DNA of 38,201 bases, from positions 1 through 38,201 of the forward strand of contig JAZUBL010000038.1 of NCBI GenBank assembly GCA_045638545.1, written 5' to 3'. The notes beneath the pieces are model-generated. The model was given only the letters and a program-made list of their open reading frames with translations, made no database searches and was not told where the DNA came from. This document shows positions 1-8,594 of this stretch, piece by piece. Position numbers and translations under genes: made by a program. Position 1 is the first letter of the stretch, and every line of letters starts with the position of its first letter. The stretch is from UMGS1071 sp045638545 (GTDB taxonomy: Bacteria; Bacillota; Clostridia; Oscillospirales; Acutalibacteraceae).

Positions 1-37
1 TCCTCTAAACTGCCTGATTTTAAAGTAAAAGTTTCGC

Positions 38-190
38 CAGCCTTTTCAAAGGCTGCGGGGTGAAGGGGCAGCGCCCTTTCTCGTGACCCGCAGGTCACGA
101 AACTCCTGTTTGAAGAAAAGCGCAGGAGGAGTGAATCAAACATTCCACCGGAATGTTTGAGAGAGGAACCCTCGCCGGGGGTTCCTCTTT
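38..190. repeat. Tandem array of six hairpins (dispersed palindromic element candidate)
   Basis: Six inverted repeats follow one another with almost no gap: 38-55 (AGCCTTT/AAAGGCT), 63-78 (AAGGG/CCCTT), 81-100 (TCGTGACC/GGTCACGA), 103-128 (CTCCTG/CAGGAG), 136-160 (TCAAACATTCC/GGAATGTTTGA) and 162-188 (AGAGGAACCC/GGGTTCCTCT, followed by T5). The last has the form of a + strand terminator. No coding frame with a ribosome site lies inside. The tract could be the 3' end of a transcript entering from the left, or a dispersed structured element of the kind found between genes in Oscillospiraceae. Identity is not established. Confidence 0.55.
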
Positions 191-213
191 TTGCTTCCAT
201 CTAAATCCGGGCA

Positions 214-242
214 AAAGAAAAAGACGGGATCGCTCCCGTCTC
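214..242 (-). terminator. Intrinsic terminator of the CNNM/CBS gene
   Basis: GACGGGA/TCCCGTC stem with a 4-nt loop. On the minus strand it is followed by a T-rich run, 6 bp past the stop codon at 248. The T-rich run on the other side means it may work in both directions. Confidence 0.8.
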
Positions 243-247
243 TTTTT

Positions 248-1594
248 TTATGTTTCTTCGTCCTCGTCGGTCTGCACAGGGTGCTTTTCGATGAGGATTT
301 TTTCGATTCGATTGTCTTTGAACTCCAGAACCTGGAAATCCACGTTTTCCACCGTAACCGTCGGATACTCGTTGGCGTCCGGAATATTGCCCAGCATTTC
401 CACAACCATGCCGGCGATCGTATCGTAATCGCCTTCCGGCAGTTCCATATCCAGCAGTTCAGAAACTTCATCTACAGAGGTGCCGCCGCTGACCGTATAC
501 AGAATATTGCTGAGGCGGACGATGTCTTCTTCCTCGTTGTCGTATTCGTCCTGAATATTACCCACGATAGACTCCAGAATATCTTCCATGGTAACGATAC
601 CTTCGGTGCCGCCGTATTCGTCGATGAGCACCGCAAACTGGATCTTTCGCTCTGTCATTTCGGTAAACAGTTCGTTGAGGGCCTTGCTCTCCGGCACCAG
701 GTGCGGCTTACGCATCAGCGCCTTTACGCTGATATTGCGGCTCAGTGGTCTGCCGATGAACTTCAGCAGGTCCTTCACGTATACAACGCCGATGATGCAG
801 TCGATATCACCGTGATAGATCGGGATTCTGGAATAGCCGTGCTTTACTGCAATGTTGACCACATCCTGCAGTGTTGCTGTATCTTTCAGTGCCAGCACGT
901 CCATGCGGTGGGTCATGATCTCAGAAACAGCCTTGTCGTTGAAGTCGAAAATATTTTCGATCATGTCGGCCTCAACGCCGGTAATTTCGCCGTCCTCCTC
1001 ACTTTCGTCAATCATGCGGAGCACTTCTTCTTCTGTTACCGGGGTATCTTCCAGGTTCGGGTCCTTGCCCATAGCAGAAACAATGCCGTTGGAAATGCCG
1101 CCCAGCACAAAGGTAAACGGACGGAACACAATGGCGGCGATATTCACCAGCCACATGGTGTGCACCAACGATTTTTCCGGGTGGTTAGCGGCAATTTTTC
1201 TTGGAATCAGGTTGCCGATAAACAGCCAGATGCTCATCAGCGATGCCAGCACGATCGCTGCCGCAAACGTGATGCTCCAGCCGCCGGGAGCAGCGCCGTC
1301 AGAGAATACCCGCGCAAGGGGCGGAATGATCGACGCGCACATATTAAACGCAGCAACCATAATGGTCAGAATGCGGATCAGCGAAACTGTGGAAAGAAAA
1401 CGCTGCGGCCGTTCCATGTGTCGCAGTGCTTTTTTCTGCTTTCCGTGCCGCTCTGCATAAAGCTCTCTGATTTTCCGCTCACTGGCACGCTCCATGGCGA
1501 TCTGTGCAGCAGAAAATATACCGTGAAGCACCAGACATCCTGCAGAAATGGCGCTTGCTATAACGATAAAAACAAACCAATCGGGATCAGGCAT
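248..1594 (-). CDS. CNNM/CBS/CorC-domain membrane protein (hemolysin C family)
   Basis: A 448-residue protein of the TlyC/CorC-like family, usually annotated as a hemolysin-domain or divalent-cation transport accessory protein. In order it shows a CNNM (DUF21) membrane region with several hydrophobic helices (about 1-180), a pair of CBS domains (about 205-330, including the typical 'MTHRMDVLAL' start and the segment around 'GIVTMEDILESIVG'), and a C-terminal CorC/HlyC domain (about 345-430). CBS pairs bind adenine nucleotides and the membrane part probably handles Mg2+ or similar ions. The true substrate cannot be read from sequence. The gene stands alone, diverging from the PFOR gene, with a good promoter and a dyad between -35 and -10. 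Confidence 0.9.
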   Translation of the reverse strand: MPDPDWFVFIVIASAISAGCLVLHGIFSAAQIAMERASERKIRELYAERHGKQKKALRHMERPQRFLSTVSLIRILTIMVAAFNMCASIIPPLARVFSDGAAPGGWSITFAAAIVLASLMSIWLFIGNLIPRKIAANHPEKSLVHTMWLVNIAAIVFRPFTFVLGGISNGIVSAMGKDPNLEDTPVTEEEVLRMIDESEEDGEITGVEADMIENIFDFNDKAVSEIMTHRMDVLALKDTATLQDVVNIAVKHGYSRIPIYHGDIDCIIGVVYVKDLLKFIGRPLSRNISVKALMRKPHLVPESKALNELFTEMTERKIQFAVLIDEYGGTEGIVTMEDILESIVGNIQDEYDNEEEDIVRLSNILYTVSGGTSVDEVSELLDMELPEGDYDTIAGMVVEMLGNIPDANEYPTVTVENVDFQVLEFKDNRIEKILIEKHPVQTDEDEET

Positions 1595-1638
1595 AAGTCC
1601 AATTCCTCTCTTTCAAACAAATCAATCTTTTACCTTTT

Positions 1639-1668
1639 ATCATACCGTATTTTATGGTATTCTGTCAA
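1639..1668 (-). promoter_or_regulatory. Promoter of the CNNM gene with an internal dyad
   Basis: TTGACA (1663-1668) and TATGAT (1639-1644) with an 18-bp spacer on the minus strand. The inverted repeat ATACC-N9-GGTAT (1642-1660) fills the spacer, a normal place for a repressor site. The regulator is unknown. Confidence 0.65.
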
Positions 1669-1765
1669 TTTTTTCCCCGCTCTTTCGGCTTTTTCCGCCC
1701 ATTTTGCCCTGCATCTCCGACTTTTTCTTCAGGCTGTCAAAATTCCTTTCTTCTATTTATATAAG

Positions 1766-1831
1766 TTACACATATTTCGTAAATGGTGATACAATTCACT
1801 TTACTTTTTCAACCAAGAGTGATACACTTTA
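1766..1831 (+). promoter_or_regulatory. PFOR promoter region with direct repeats
   Basis: TTACAC (1766-1771) and TACAAT (1790-1795), 18-bp spacer. GTGATACA occurs at 1786-1793 and 1819-1826, 33 bp apart, each followed by CACTTTA (1797-1803 and 1825-1831). The first copy overlaps the -10. A weaker promoter, TTTCAA-17-TATTAT, covers the second copy. Confidence 0.5.
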
Positions 1832-1914
1832 TTATAAGTATTGGATTTCTATATCCTGCTTAATTCACAATTTTCTTGATTAAATTTTTAATCCTTGAAG
1901 GAGGAATTTCCACT

Positions 1915-4900
1915 ATGGCAAGAAAAATGAAAACCATGGATGGTAACAACGCTGCTGCGTACGTTTCCTATGCATTTACAGACGTTGCTGCTATCTATCC
2001 TATTACACCATCTTCTGTTATGGCAGACGACACTGACAAGTTCGCTGCTGCTGGCAAAAAGAACCTTTTTGGCCAGGAAGTTCGCGTAACTGAAATGCAG
2101 TCTGAGGCTGGTGCAGCTGGTGCTGTTCACGGTTCTCTGGCAGCTGGTGCTCTCACCACAACATACACAGCTTCTCAGGGTCTTCTCCTGATGATCCCTA
2201 ACATGTACAAGATGGCTGGCGAGCTGCTCCCAGGCGTTATCCACGTTTCTGCACGCTGCATCGCAGGTCACGCTCTGTCTATCTTTGGTGACCACTCCGA
2301 CGTATACTCCTGCCGTCAGACAGGTTATGCTATGCTGGCTACCTCCAGCCCACAGGAAGTTATGGACCTCGGCGCAGTTGCTCACCTGGCAGCTATTAAG
2401 GGCCGTGTACCATTCCTCCACTTCTTTGATGGTTTCCGTACATCTCACGAAATCCAGAAGATCGAAGCTTGGGATTATGAAGATCTCGGCGAGATGCTGG
2501 ATTGGGATGCAGTTGCTGAATTCCGCCGCCGCGGCCTGAACCCAGAGCACCCAGTTCTCCGTGGTACAGCTCAGAACGACGACGTATTCTTCCAGGCTAA
2601 GGAAGCTGCTAACAAGTACTATGATGCACTCCCAGCAATCGTTGTTGACTACATGAACAAGGTTAACGAGAAGTGCGGCACAGACTACAAGCCATTCAAC
2701 TACTATGGTGCACCAGACGCTGATAAGGTTATCATCGCTATGGGTTCCGTATGTGACGCTGCTGAAGAAGTTGTTGACTACCTGACAGCTGCTGGCGAAA
2801 AAGTTGGTCTCGTAAAGGTTCGTCTGTACAGACCATTCGCTCCACAGTACCTCGTAGACGTTCTCCCAGAGACAGTTAAGACAATCTCTGTTCTCGATAG
2901 AACAAAGGAACCAGGTTCCATCGGCGAGCCTCTGTACCTCGACGTTCTGGCTGGCCTCCAGGGCACAAAGTTCAGCAACGTATCCATCTTCTCCGGCCGT
3001 TACGGTCTTGCTTCCAAGGACACAAACCCAGCTGCTATCGTTGCTGTATTCCGCAACATGGAAGCTGCAGAGCCAAAGAAGCGCTTTACAGTTGGCATTG
3101 ACGACGACGTTACATACCTGTCCCTGCCAATGAACGAAAATCCAAACACAGCTCCAGAAGGCACAGTTTGCTGTAAGTTCTGGGGTCTGGGCGCAGACGG
3201 TACTGTTGGTGCGAACAAGAACTCCATCAAGATCATCGGCGACAAGACAGACATGTACGCTCAGGCATACTTCGCATACGACTCCAAGAAGTCCGGCGGT
3301 CTGACTGTTTCTCACCTGCGTTTTGGTAAGAACCCAATCAAGTCCACATACTACATCAACAAGGCAGACTTCGTTGCTTGCCACCAGCCATCTTACATCG
3401 GCAAGTACGACATCGTTCAGGACCTGAAGCCAGGCGGCTCCTTCCTGCTCAACTGCCCATGGGATGTTGAAGAGCTCGGCAAGAGACTCTCTGCTGCAGA
3501 GAAGAACTTCATCGCTCAGAACAACATCAACGTTTACGTAATCGACGGTATCAAGATCGGTAAGGAAATCGGTCTTGGCGGCCGTATCAATACAGTTCTC
3601 CAGTCCGCATTCTTCAACATTGCTAACATCATTCCGATCGATCAGGCTATCGGCTACATGAAGGAAGCTGCATACAAGTCCTACAGCAAGAAGGGCGATG
3701 CAATCGTTGAGATGAACTACAAGGCAATCGAAGCTGGCGCAAACGGCGCTGTTAAGCTCGAGATCCCTGCAGACTGGGCAACAACAACTGAGGGCGCAGT
3801 AGCTGCTTCCGTAGAGCTCGAAGGCCGCCCAGAAGTTCTCAAGTATGTTAAGAACATCCAGCAGCCAATCAACTCCCAGCGTGGTAACCAGCTCCCTGTT
3901 TCTGCATTCGTTGAAGATGCAGACGGTACAGTTCCACAGGGTACAGCTGCTTATGAGAAGCGCGGTATCGCAGTTGACGTTCCACAGTGGATCGCTGGCA
4001 ATTGTATCCAGTGCAACATCTGCTCCTATGTATGTCCACACGGCGTAATCCGTCCAATCGCTATGACAGAAGAAGAACTGGCAGCTGCTCCAGCAACAGA
4101 AGCTCAGGATATCAAGCAGGTTCCTGGCATGAAGTTCGTTATGACAGTTTCCGTTCTCGACTGCACAGGCTGCGGCTCTTGCGTACAGGAATGCCCAGCT
4201 AAGGAGAAGGCTCTCGTTATGAAGCCACTCGAGTCTCAGCTGCCAGCACAGGAAGTTTACAACTACGGCCAGAAGGTTGGCGAAAAGGCAGACGTTATCG
4301 AGAAGTTCAAGGAGACAACAGTTAAGGGCAGCCAGTTCAAGCAGCCACTGTTCGAGTTCTCCGGCGCATGCCCAGGCTGCGGCGAAACTCCATATGCTAA
4401 GCTTGCTACACAGCTCTTCGGCGACAGCATGATCATTGCTAACGCAACAGGTTGTTCCTCCATCTGGGCAGGCTCCACACCATCCGCTCCATACACAGTT
4501 AACAAGGAAGGCAAGGGTCCAGCATGGGCTAACTCCCTGTTCGAAGACAACGCAGAGTTCGGTCTCGGTATGGAGCTGGCACAGAAGGCTATCCGCGGCA
4601 AGCTGATCGCTCAGGTTGAAGAGATGGCTGCTAGCGATAAGGCTGACGATGCATTCAAGGCTGCTGCTGCTGAATATATCGCAACTAAGGACGACAGTGA
4701 TAAGAACAGAGCTGCTACAGCTGCTCTCGTTGCTGAGCTTGAGAAGGCTGCAGCAGCAGGCTGCCCAACAGCTGCTGACGTTCTGAAGGATAAGGATTAC
4801 CTCGCTAAGAAGTCTATCTGGATCCTCGGCGGCGACGGCTGGGCATACGATATCGGCTTCTCCGGTCTCGATCACGCTATCGCAACAGGCGAGAACATCA

Positions 4901-5469
4901 ACATTCTCGTATTCGATACAGAAGTTTACTCCAACACAGGCGGTCAGTCCTCCAAGGCTTCCCCAATGGGTTCCGTTGCACAGTTCGCTGCTGCAGGTAA
5001 GGCTACAAAGAAGAAGGACCTCCCAGCAATCGCAATGAGCTATGGTAACGTATACGTTGCTCACGTTGCAATGGGCGCTGACAGAAATCAGTGCATCAAG
5101 ACATTCCTCGAGGCTGAAAGCTACAACGGTCCATCCGTTATCATCGCTTACGCTCCATGTATCAACCATGGTATCAAGGGCGGCCTGAAGGATGTTCAGG
5201 GCGTTGAAAAGCGTGCAGTTGCTTCCGGCTACTGGAAGATCTTCCGCTACGACCCAAGAAGAGTTGAAGAAGGCCTCAACCCATTCCAGCTGGATAGCAA
5301 GGAGCCATCCGAGAGCTTCCGCGACTTCCTCATGAGCGAAGTTCGTTACAACTCTCTCCTCCGTGCATTCCCAGAGCGTGCAGAAGCACTCTTCGCACAG
5401 GCTGAGAAGGATGCAGCTCTTGAGTACAAGCAGCTCAAGGCTAAGGCAGACGCTGACCTCGTTCAGTAA
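1915..5469 (+). CDS. nifJ: Pyruvate:ferredoxin (flavodoxin) oxidoreductase, single-chain
   Basis: This cytoplasmic enzyme oxidises pyruvate with CoA to acetyl-CoA, CO2 and reduced ferredoxin, the core step of fermentation in anaerobes. The 1184-residue length matches the homodimeric family. Visible in order: pyruvate-binding domain with YPITPSS (about 28), domain II, gamma domain with GLGGRI, a dicluster ferredoxin domain with CxxCxxCxxxCP starting at C697 and C750, then the thiamine-diphosphate domain with CPGCGETP (about 820), GDGW (about 974) and SNTGGQSSKASP. The ATG at 1915 is chosen because GAAGGAGG lies 7-10 nt upstream; an upstream in-frame extension lacks a ribosome site. Proline is almost always CCA or CCT and threonine mostly ACA, unlike neighbours rich in CCG, which suggests very high expression. 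Confidence 0.98.
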   Translation: MARKMKTMDGNNAAAYVSYAFTDVAAIYPITPSSVMADDTDKFAAAGKKNLFGQEVRVTEMQSEAGAAGAVHGSLAAGALTTTYTASQGLLLMIPNMYKMAGELLPGVIHVSARCIAGHALSIFGDHSDVYSCRQTGYAMLATSSPQEVMDLGAVAHLAAIKGRVPFLHFFDGFRTSHEIQKIEAWDYEDLGEMLDWDAVAEFRRRGLNPEHPVLRGTAQNDDVFFQAKEAANKYYDALPAIVVDYMNKVNEKCGTDYKPFNYYGAPDADKVIIAMGSVCDAAEEVVDYLTAAGEKVGLVKVRLYRPFAPQYLVDVLPETVKTISVLDRTKEPGSIGEPLYLDVLAGLQGTKFSNVSIFSGRYGLASKDTNPAAIVAVFRNMEAAEPKKRFTVGIDDDVTYLSLPMNENPNTAPEGTVCCKFWGLGADGTVGANKNSIKIIGDKTDMYAQAYFAYDSKKSGGLTVSHLRFGKNPIKSTYYINKADFVACHQPSYIGKYDIVQDLKPGGSFLLNCPWDVEELGKRLSAAEKNFIAQNNINVYVIDGIKIGKEIGLGGRINTVLQSAFFNIANIIPIDQAIGYMKEAAYKSYSKKGDAIVEMNYKAIEAGANGAVKLEIPADWATTTEGAVAASVELEGRPEVLKYVKNIQQPINSQRGNQLPVSAFVEDADGTVPQGTAAYEKRGIAVDVPQWIAGNCIQCNICSYVCPHGVIRPIAMTEEELAAAPATEAQDIKQVPGMKFVMTVSVLDCTGCGSCVQECPAKEKALVMKPLESQLPAQEVYNYGQKVGEKADVIEKFKETTVKGSQFKQPLFEFSGACPGCGETPYAKLATQLFGDSMIIANATGCSSIWAGSTPSAPYTVNKEGKGPAWANSLFEDNAEFGLGMELAQKAIRGKLIAQVEEMAASDKADDAFKAAAAEYIATKDDSDKNRAATAALVAELEKAAAAGCPTAADVLKDKDYLAKKSIWILGGDGWAYDIGFSGLDHAIATGENINILVFDTEVYSNTGGQSSKASPMGSVAQFAAAGKATKKKDLPAIAMSYGNVYVAHVAMGADRNQCIKTFLEAESYNGPSVIIAYAPCINHGIKGGLKDVQGVEKRAVASGYWKIFRYDPRRVEEGLNPFQLDSKEPSESFRDFLMSEVRYNSLLRAFPERAEALFAQAEKDAALEYKQLKAKADADLVQ

Positions 5470-5499
5470 TTAAATCGTTTAATTTCATACGATAAGATA

Positions 5500-5545
5500 A
5501 AATCCCCGCAGGGTTCTCACATCGAGTTCCCTGCGGGGATTTTTT
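5500..5545 (+). terminator. Intrinsic terminator of the PFOR gene
   Basis: A 13-bp stem, AATCCCCGCAGGG with CCCTGCGGGGATT, 15-nt loop, then T6. It starts 31 bp after the stop codon. Confidence 0.92.
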
Positions 5546-5549
5546 GTCG

Positions 5550-5662
5550 TGTCGGTACGCACCGACAGGCGACGCAGCCAGTTTTGTGCAATAAAAAACC
5601 TCCCCTTGAGGGGAGGTGGTTGAGCAACGCGAAACCGGTGAGGTGCGTTGCCCGCAGGGGCA
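5550..5662. repeat. Second hairpin cluster between convergent genes
   Basis: Four inverted repeats in 113 bp: 5550-5567 (TGTCGGT/ACCGACA), 5599-5616 (CCTCCCC/GGGGAGG, the citrate synthase terminator), 5624-5651 (GCAACGC/GCGTTGC) and 5649-5662 (TGCCC/GGGCA). The layout recalls the array at the left edge. It may be a dispersed palindromic element or simply stacked terminators. Confidence 0.45.
5593..5616 (-). terminator. Intrinsic terminator of citrate synthase
   Basis: CCTCCCC/GGGGAGG stem with a TTGA/TCAA loop. On the minus strand it is followed by T6 (5598-5593), about 50 bp past the stop codon. Confidence 0.8.
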
Positions 5663-5668
5663 TCCCTG

Positions 5669-7108
5669 CTATTTTCTATCGTCCAGCTTGATGTAGCTGC
5701 GTCTGTTCTTTACAGCGCGGTATGCAGGACGGATGATCTTATTGCTGTTGATGAGCTCTTCAATTCTATGTGCGCTCCAGCCGGCAATACGTGCAATTGC
5801 GAACAGTGGTGTGTACAGTTCAGCCGGCAGCTCAAGCATATGATAAATAAAGCCGCTGTAGAAGTCTACGTTTGCACTTACGCCCTTATAAATTCTGCGT
5901 TCCTCAGAGATTACCTGTGGAGCCAGACGCTCTACGCGAGAATAGAGACCGTATTCTTTGGTCATGCCCTTTTCTTCAGACAGCTGCTTTACGCAGGAAC
6001 CGAGTACTCTTGCACGTGGGTCGGAGAGAGAATAAACAGCATGACCCATACCGTAAATCAGACCGGAATGGTCAAATGCTTCCTTGCGGAGCAGCTTCAG
6101 CAGATATGCGCTGATTTCTTCGTCGTCTTCCCAGTTCTTTACGTTCTGCTTAATATCTTCGAACATCTGCACAACCTTAATGTTTGCGCCGCCGTGCTTT
6201 GGACCCTTCAGAGAACCCAGTGCTGCTGCGATTGCAGAGTAAGTATCGGTACCAGAAGAAGTAACAACGTGTGTTGTGAAAGTAGAGTTGTTGCCGCCGC
6301 CGTGCTCTGCGTGAAGAACCAGTGCCAGGTCCAGCATCTTTGCTTCCAGATCAGTAAATTTACCGTCCGGACGGAGCAGGTGGAGAATATTCTCCGCTGT
6401 GGACATCTCTGGCTTTGGTGCGTGGATAAAGAGGCTTGTATCCTCGTAATAATGCTTGCATGCCTGATAGCTGTAAACAGACATAACAGGGAAGCGGGAG
6501 ATCAGCTCCAGAGACTGACGCAGTACGTTTTCAATAGAGGTATCATCCGGCTTATGGTCATAGGAGTACAGTGTGAGAACGCAGCGTGCCAGCGCATTCA
6601 TCATGTCCTTACTTGGTGCTTTCATGATGATATCGCGGGTGAAGTTTCTTGGCAGCAGACGGTAGTAAGACAGAATATTGTTGAACTCTGTCAGCTGATC
6701 CTTGTTTGGAAGCTCGCCAAACAGCAGCAGGTATGCAGTTTCTTCAAAGCCGAAGCGATCTTCGGACATGAAGTTGGAAACAACCTGCTCAACGTCCATG
6801 CCGCGGTAGTACAGACGGCCTTCGTCCGGAATCTGACGGCCCAGTTCGTCCGGCAGATAGTTGCCTTCTTCATCTAATTTATAAGCGTAAATTTCAGAGA
6901 TCTCAGTAAGACCTGCCAGTACGCCCTTACCATTTATATCACGAAGTCCGCGCTTTACGTCATACTTTGTGTAAAGCGCAGGATCAATTTTATTTTCAGT
7001 TTTCAAATATTCTGCCCAATTGGAAATCGCACTTCCAAACTGGTCATGCTCCACTTTTGGAGAATTTGAAGTCATCATGTGCTCATGATTCATTGTATAA
7101 TCTCGCAT
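5669..7108 (-). CDS. gltA: Citrate synthase
   Basis: Condenses oxaloacetate with acetyl-CoA to citrate. In an anaerobe this normally feeds 2-oxoglutarate and glutamate synthesis. The 479 residues carry the family's catalytic set: H305 in GPKHGGAN, H356 in GMGHAVY and D415 in NVDFYSG, plus the HAEHGG segment at 266-271. An N-terminal extension of about 50 residues precedes the core, as in several clostridial forms. The start at 7108 has GAAAGGGG upstream. A second ATG six codons later is possible but less well placed. It faces PFOR, which makes its acetyl-CoA substrate. Its promoter at 7227-7255 is strong and leaves a leader of about 110 nt in which I see no clear structure. Confidence 0.96.
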   Translation of the reverse strand: MRDYTMNHEHMMTSNSPKVEHDQFGSAISNWAEYLKTENKIDPALYTKYDVKRGLRDINGKGVLAGLTEISEIYAYKLDEEGNYLPDELGRQIPDEGRLYYRGMDVEQVVSNFMSEDRFGFEETAYLLLFGELPNKDQLTEFNNILSYYRLLPRNFTRDIIMKAPSKDMMNALARCVLTLYSYDHKPDDTSIENVLRQSLELISRFPVMSVYSYQACKHYYEDTSLFIHAPKPEMSTAENILHLLRPDGKFTDLEAKMLDLALVLHAEHGGGNNSTFTTHVVTSSGTDTYSAIAAALGSLKGPKHGGANIKVVQMFEDIKQNVKNWEDDEEISAYLLKLLRKEAFDHSGLIYGMGHAVYSLSDPRARVLGSCVKQLSEEKGMTKEYGLYSRVERLAPQVISEERRIYKGVSANVDFYSGFIYHMLELPAELYTPLFAIARIAGWSAHRIEELINSNKIIRPAYRAVKNRRSYIKLDDRK

Positions 7109-7226
7109 TGGAATTAGCCCCTTTCGGTCTTTTGTGTTTTTTCGATAAACGACCCTTCTTTTTTAAGTAAATTTTTTGGCATAAATTTCCGAATTTTATA
7201 CCTGTAAAATGCTATTACTTGAGACT

Positions 7227-7255
7227 ATTGTACCACATTTATAACTTTATAACAA
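7227..7255 (-). promoter_or_regulatory. Citrate synthase promoter
   Basis: TTGTTA (7250-7255) and TACAAT (7227-7232) on the minus strand with an exact 17-bp spacer. The rest of the 287-bp gap 7109-7395 is AT-rich and shows no other gene or clear hairpin. Confidence 0.75.
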
Positions 7256-7395
7256 GAAACTCTTGCATGTTTTTTCGTTTTTGTGAGAAACGGTGTTTCC
7301 AGATAGGAAAAGTATGCAACTTGCTGAATTTTTGTCAGATTACAGCAAATACTTGCCAAAAATAAAAAAATGCACCTCACAAAAGAAATCCTGCA

Positions 7396-7971
7396 TTATC
7401 TATCCTGTGCAATCAGAACTGCACGTACCGGCGCACCGTCAGCACCCTGCAATTTCAGTGGAAGTGCAGCCAGCAGATAATCACCATCCGGTACACCTTC
7501 CAGTGTAATGCCTTCCAGCAGCAGTACACCGGCGTGAAGAAACGCCCGATGCACGGCCAGTTCAGCCTCCTCATCTGCCGCCCAGCTGATCGCGTCAACG
7601 CCTGCCAGCAGCACTCCCTGCTCCGCCAATGCTTCAGCGCCCTCTGCCGTCATGGCAGCACAGCCGTTTGTCCGCAGAAGAATCCGTTCCCTGCCGCCAA
7701 CATCAAAATCTTTCGTTACAGGTTCCGTCACTGTCACAACAGAACATGGCCCCACCATGGAAGCCAGCGGCAATTCTGCCATGCTTGCTCCCCCGGCAAT
7801 GGCATGCAGCGGCGCATCCATATGCGTACCATTATGGCAGCAAGCGGAAAAAGACGAGATCGTATAGTCCTCGCCTTCTTCTATGGTTGTTATTCTGTTT
7901 AAAGTCGGTACCGGGTCACCGGGATACACCGGTGAAGAAAACAGCTCCCGGGTAATATCGTAAATCTGCAT
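7396..7971 (-). CDS. Cyclase-family (kynurenine formamidase-like) metal hydrolase
   Basis: A 191-residue member of the cyclase/KynB-type family, which uses divalent metal to hydrolyse amide or ester bonds. The signature HxGTHxDxPxH is seen at H46-H56 (HNGTHMDAPLH). The substrate is unknown: arylformamidase activity is known for relatives, but no tryptophan-degradation genes are nearby. The ATG at 7971 is chosen because the protein then begins with the conserved 'IYDITREL'. It lies one base after the lexA stop codon (TAA-G-ATG) and has no clear ribosome site of its own, so translation is probably coupled to lexA. An upstream in-frame extension lies inside lexA and is rejected. Confidence 0.88.
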   Translation of the reverse strand: MQIYDITRELFSSPVYPGDPVPTLNRITTIEEGEDYTISSFSACCHNGTHMDAPLHAIAGGASMAELPLASMVGPCSVVTVTEPVTKDFDVGGRERILLRTNGCAAMTAEGAEALAEQGVLLAGVDAISWAADEEAELAVHRAFLHAGVLLLEGITLEGVPDGDYLLAALPLKLQGADGAPVRAVLIAQDR

Positions 7972-7972
7972 C

Positions 7973-8560
7973 TTAGTAGTACCGCACAACGGAAACGACC
8001 TTGCCCAATACAACAACATCCTGGCTGTAAATCGGTTCAAAGTCCGGGTTCTCCGGCTGCAGACGAATGCAGTCCGGCTCGCGGAACAGACGCTTTACGG
8101 TCGCTTCATCTTCAATCAGTGCAACTACGATCTCGCCGTCCTCTGCTGTGGAGGTCTTCTCGGAGATCACGTAGTCGCCGTCCAGAATACCGGCATTCTT
8201 CATGCTTTCGCCCTGCACCACCAGTGCAAACAGCTCTTTGTTTCTATAATGCTCCGCTGTGAACGGAATATAACCTGTAATTTCTTCCACCGCCAGAATC
8301 GGCATACCAGCAGTAACACGGCCAACGATCGGCACCTGTGTTGTCTGCTCCTGACCTTCAATGCGGATGGAACGGTTGAGGCCTGCCTCGCGGGTAATAT
8401 AGCCGGCGCTTTCCAGCGCGCGGAGATGACCGTGGACTGTGGAGGTAGAACTAAGGCCTGTCGCCGCGCAGATCTCACGGACTGTCGGCGGCACACCACA
8501 TTCCAGTCTTTCCTTTAAGAAGTCAAATACTTTTTGCTGGCTTTTGGATAATTTTTTCAT
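7973..8560 (-). CDS. lexA: LexA repressor (SOS regulator)
   Basis: Represses DNA-damage genes until RecA filaments trigger self-cleavage. The 195 residues show the N-terminal winged helix (1-65, 'PPTVREICAATGLSSTSTVHGHL'-type recognition region) and the S24 peptidase domain with cleavage site A84-G85, nucleophile S119 (QGESM) and general base K156 (ATVKRLF). All key residues are intact. A near-perfect LexA operator lies over its own -35 region, so autoregulation is expected. The gene shares a transcript with the cyclase-family gene that follows directly. Confidence 0.97.
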   Translation of the reverse strand: MKKLSKSQQKVFDFLKERLECGVPPTVREICAATGLSSTSTVHGHLRALESAGYITREAGLNRSIRIEGQEQTTQVPIVGRVTAGMPILAVEEITGYIPFTAEHYRNKELFALVVQGESMKNAGILDGDYVISEKTSTAEDGEIVVALIEDEATVKRLFREPDCIRLQPENPDFEPIYSQDVVVLGKVVSVVRYY

Positions 8561-8594
8561 ATTCTGCCGCCCCTTTTCAAGTATGTTCTACCTT

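Larger units (their letters stand above)
1595..1914. other. Divergent control region between the CNNM and PFOR genes
   Basis: This 320-bp AT-rich stretch holds no convincing gene. It contains the CNNM promoter at 1639-1668, a T-rich tract at 1669-1740 with nothing recognisable, and the PFOR promoter region with a direct repeat at 1786-1831. Confidence 0.7.

Noticed and set aside
191..1789. Plus-strand open frame of about 530 codons
   Set aside because: Antisense to the CNNM/CBS gene and running through two promoters and a terminator; its protein has no recognisable domain.
1888..5169. Minus-strand open frame of about 1093 codons opposite PFOR
   Set aside because: It lies fully antisense to a clear nifJ gene, has Cys/Leu/Val-rich low-sense protein, no ribosome site, and is explained by the strong codon bias of PFOR.
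5648..6877. Plus-strand open frame of about 409 codons
   Set aside because: Shadow of citrate synthase, with a Cys/His-rich composition and no ribosome site.
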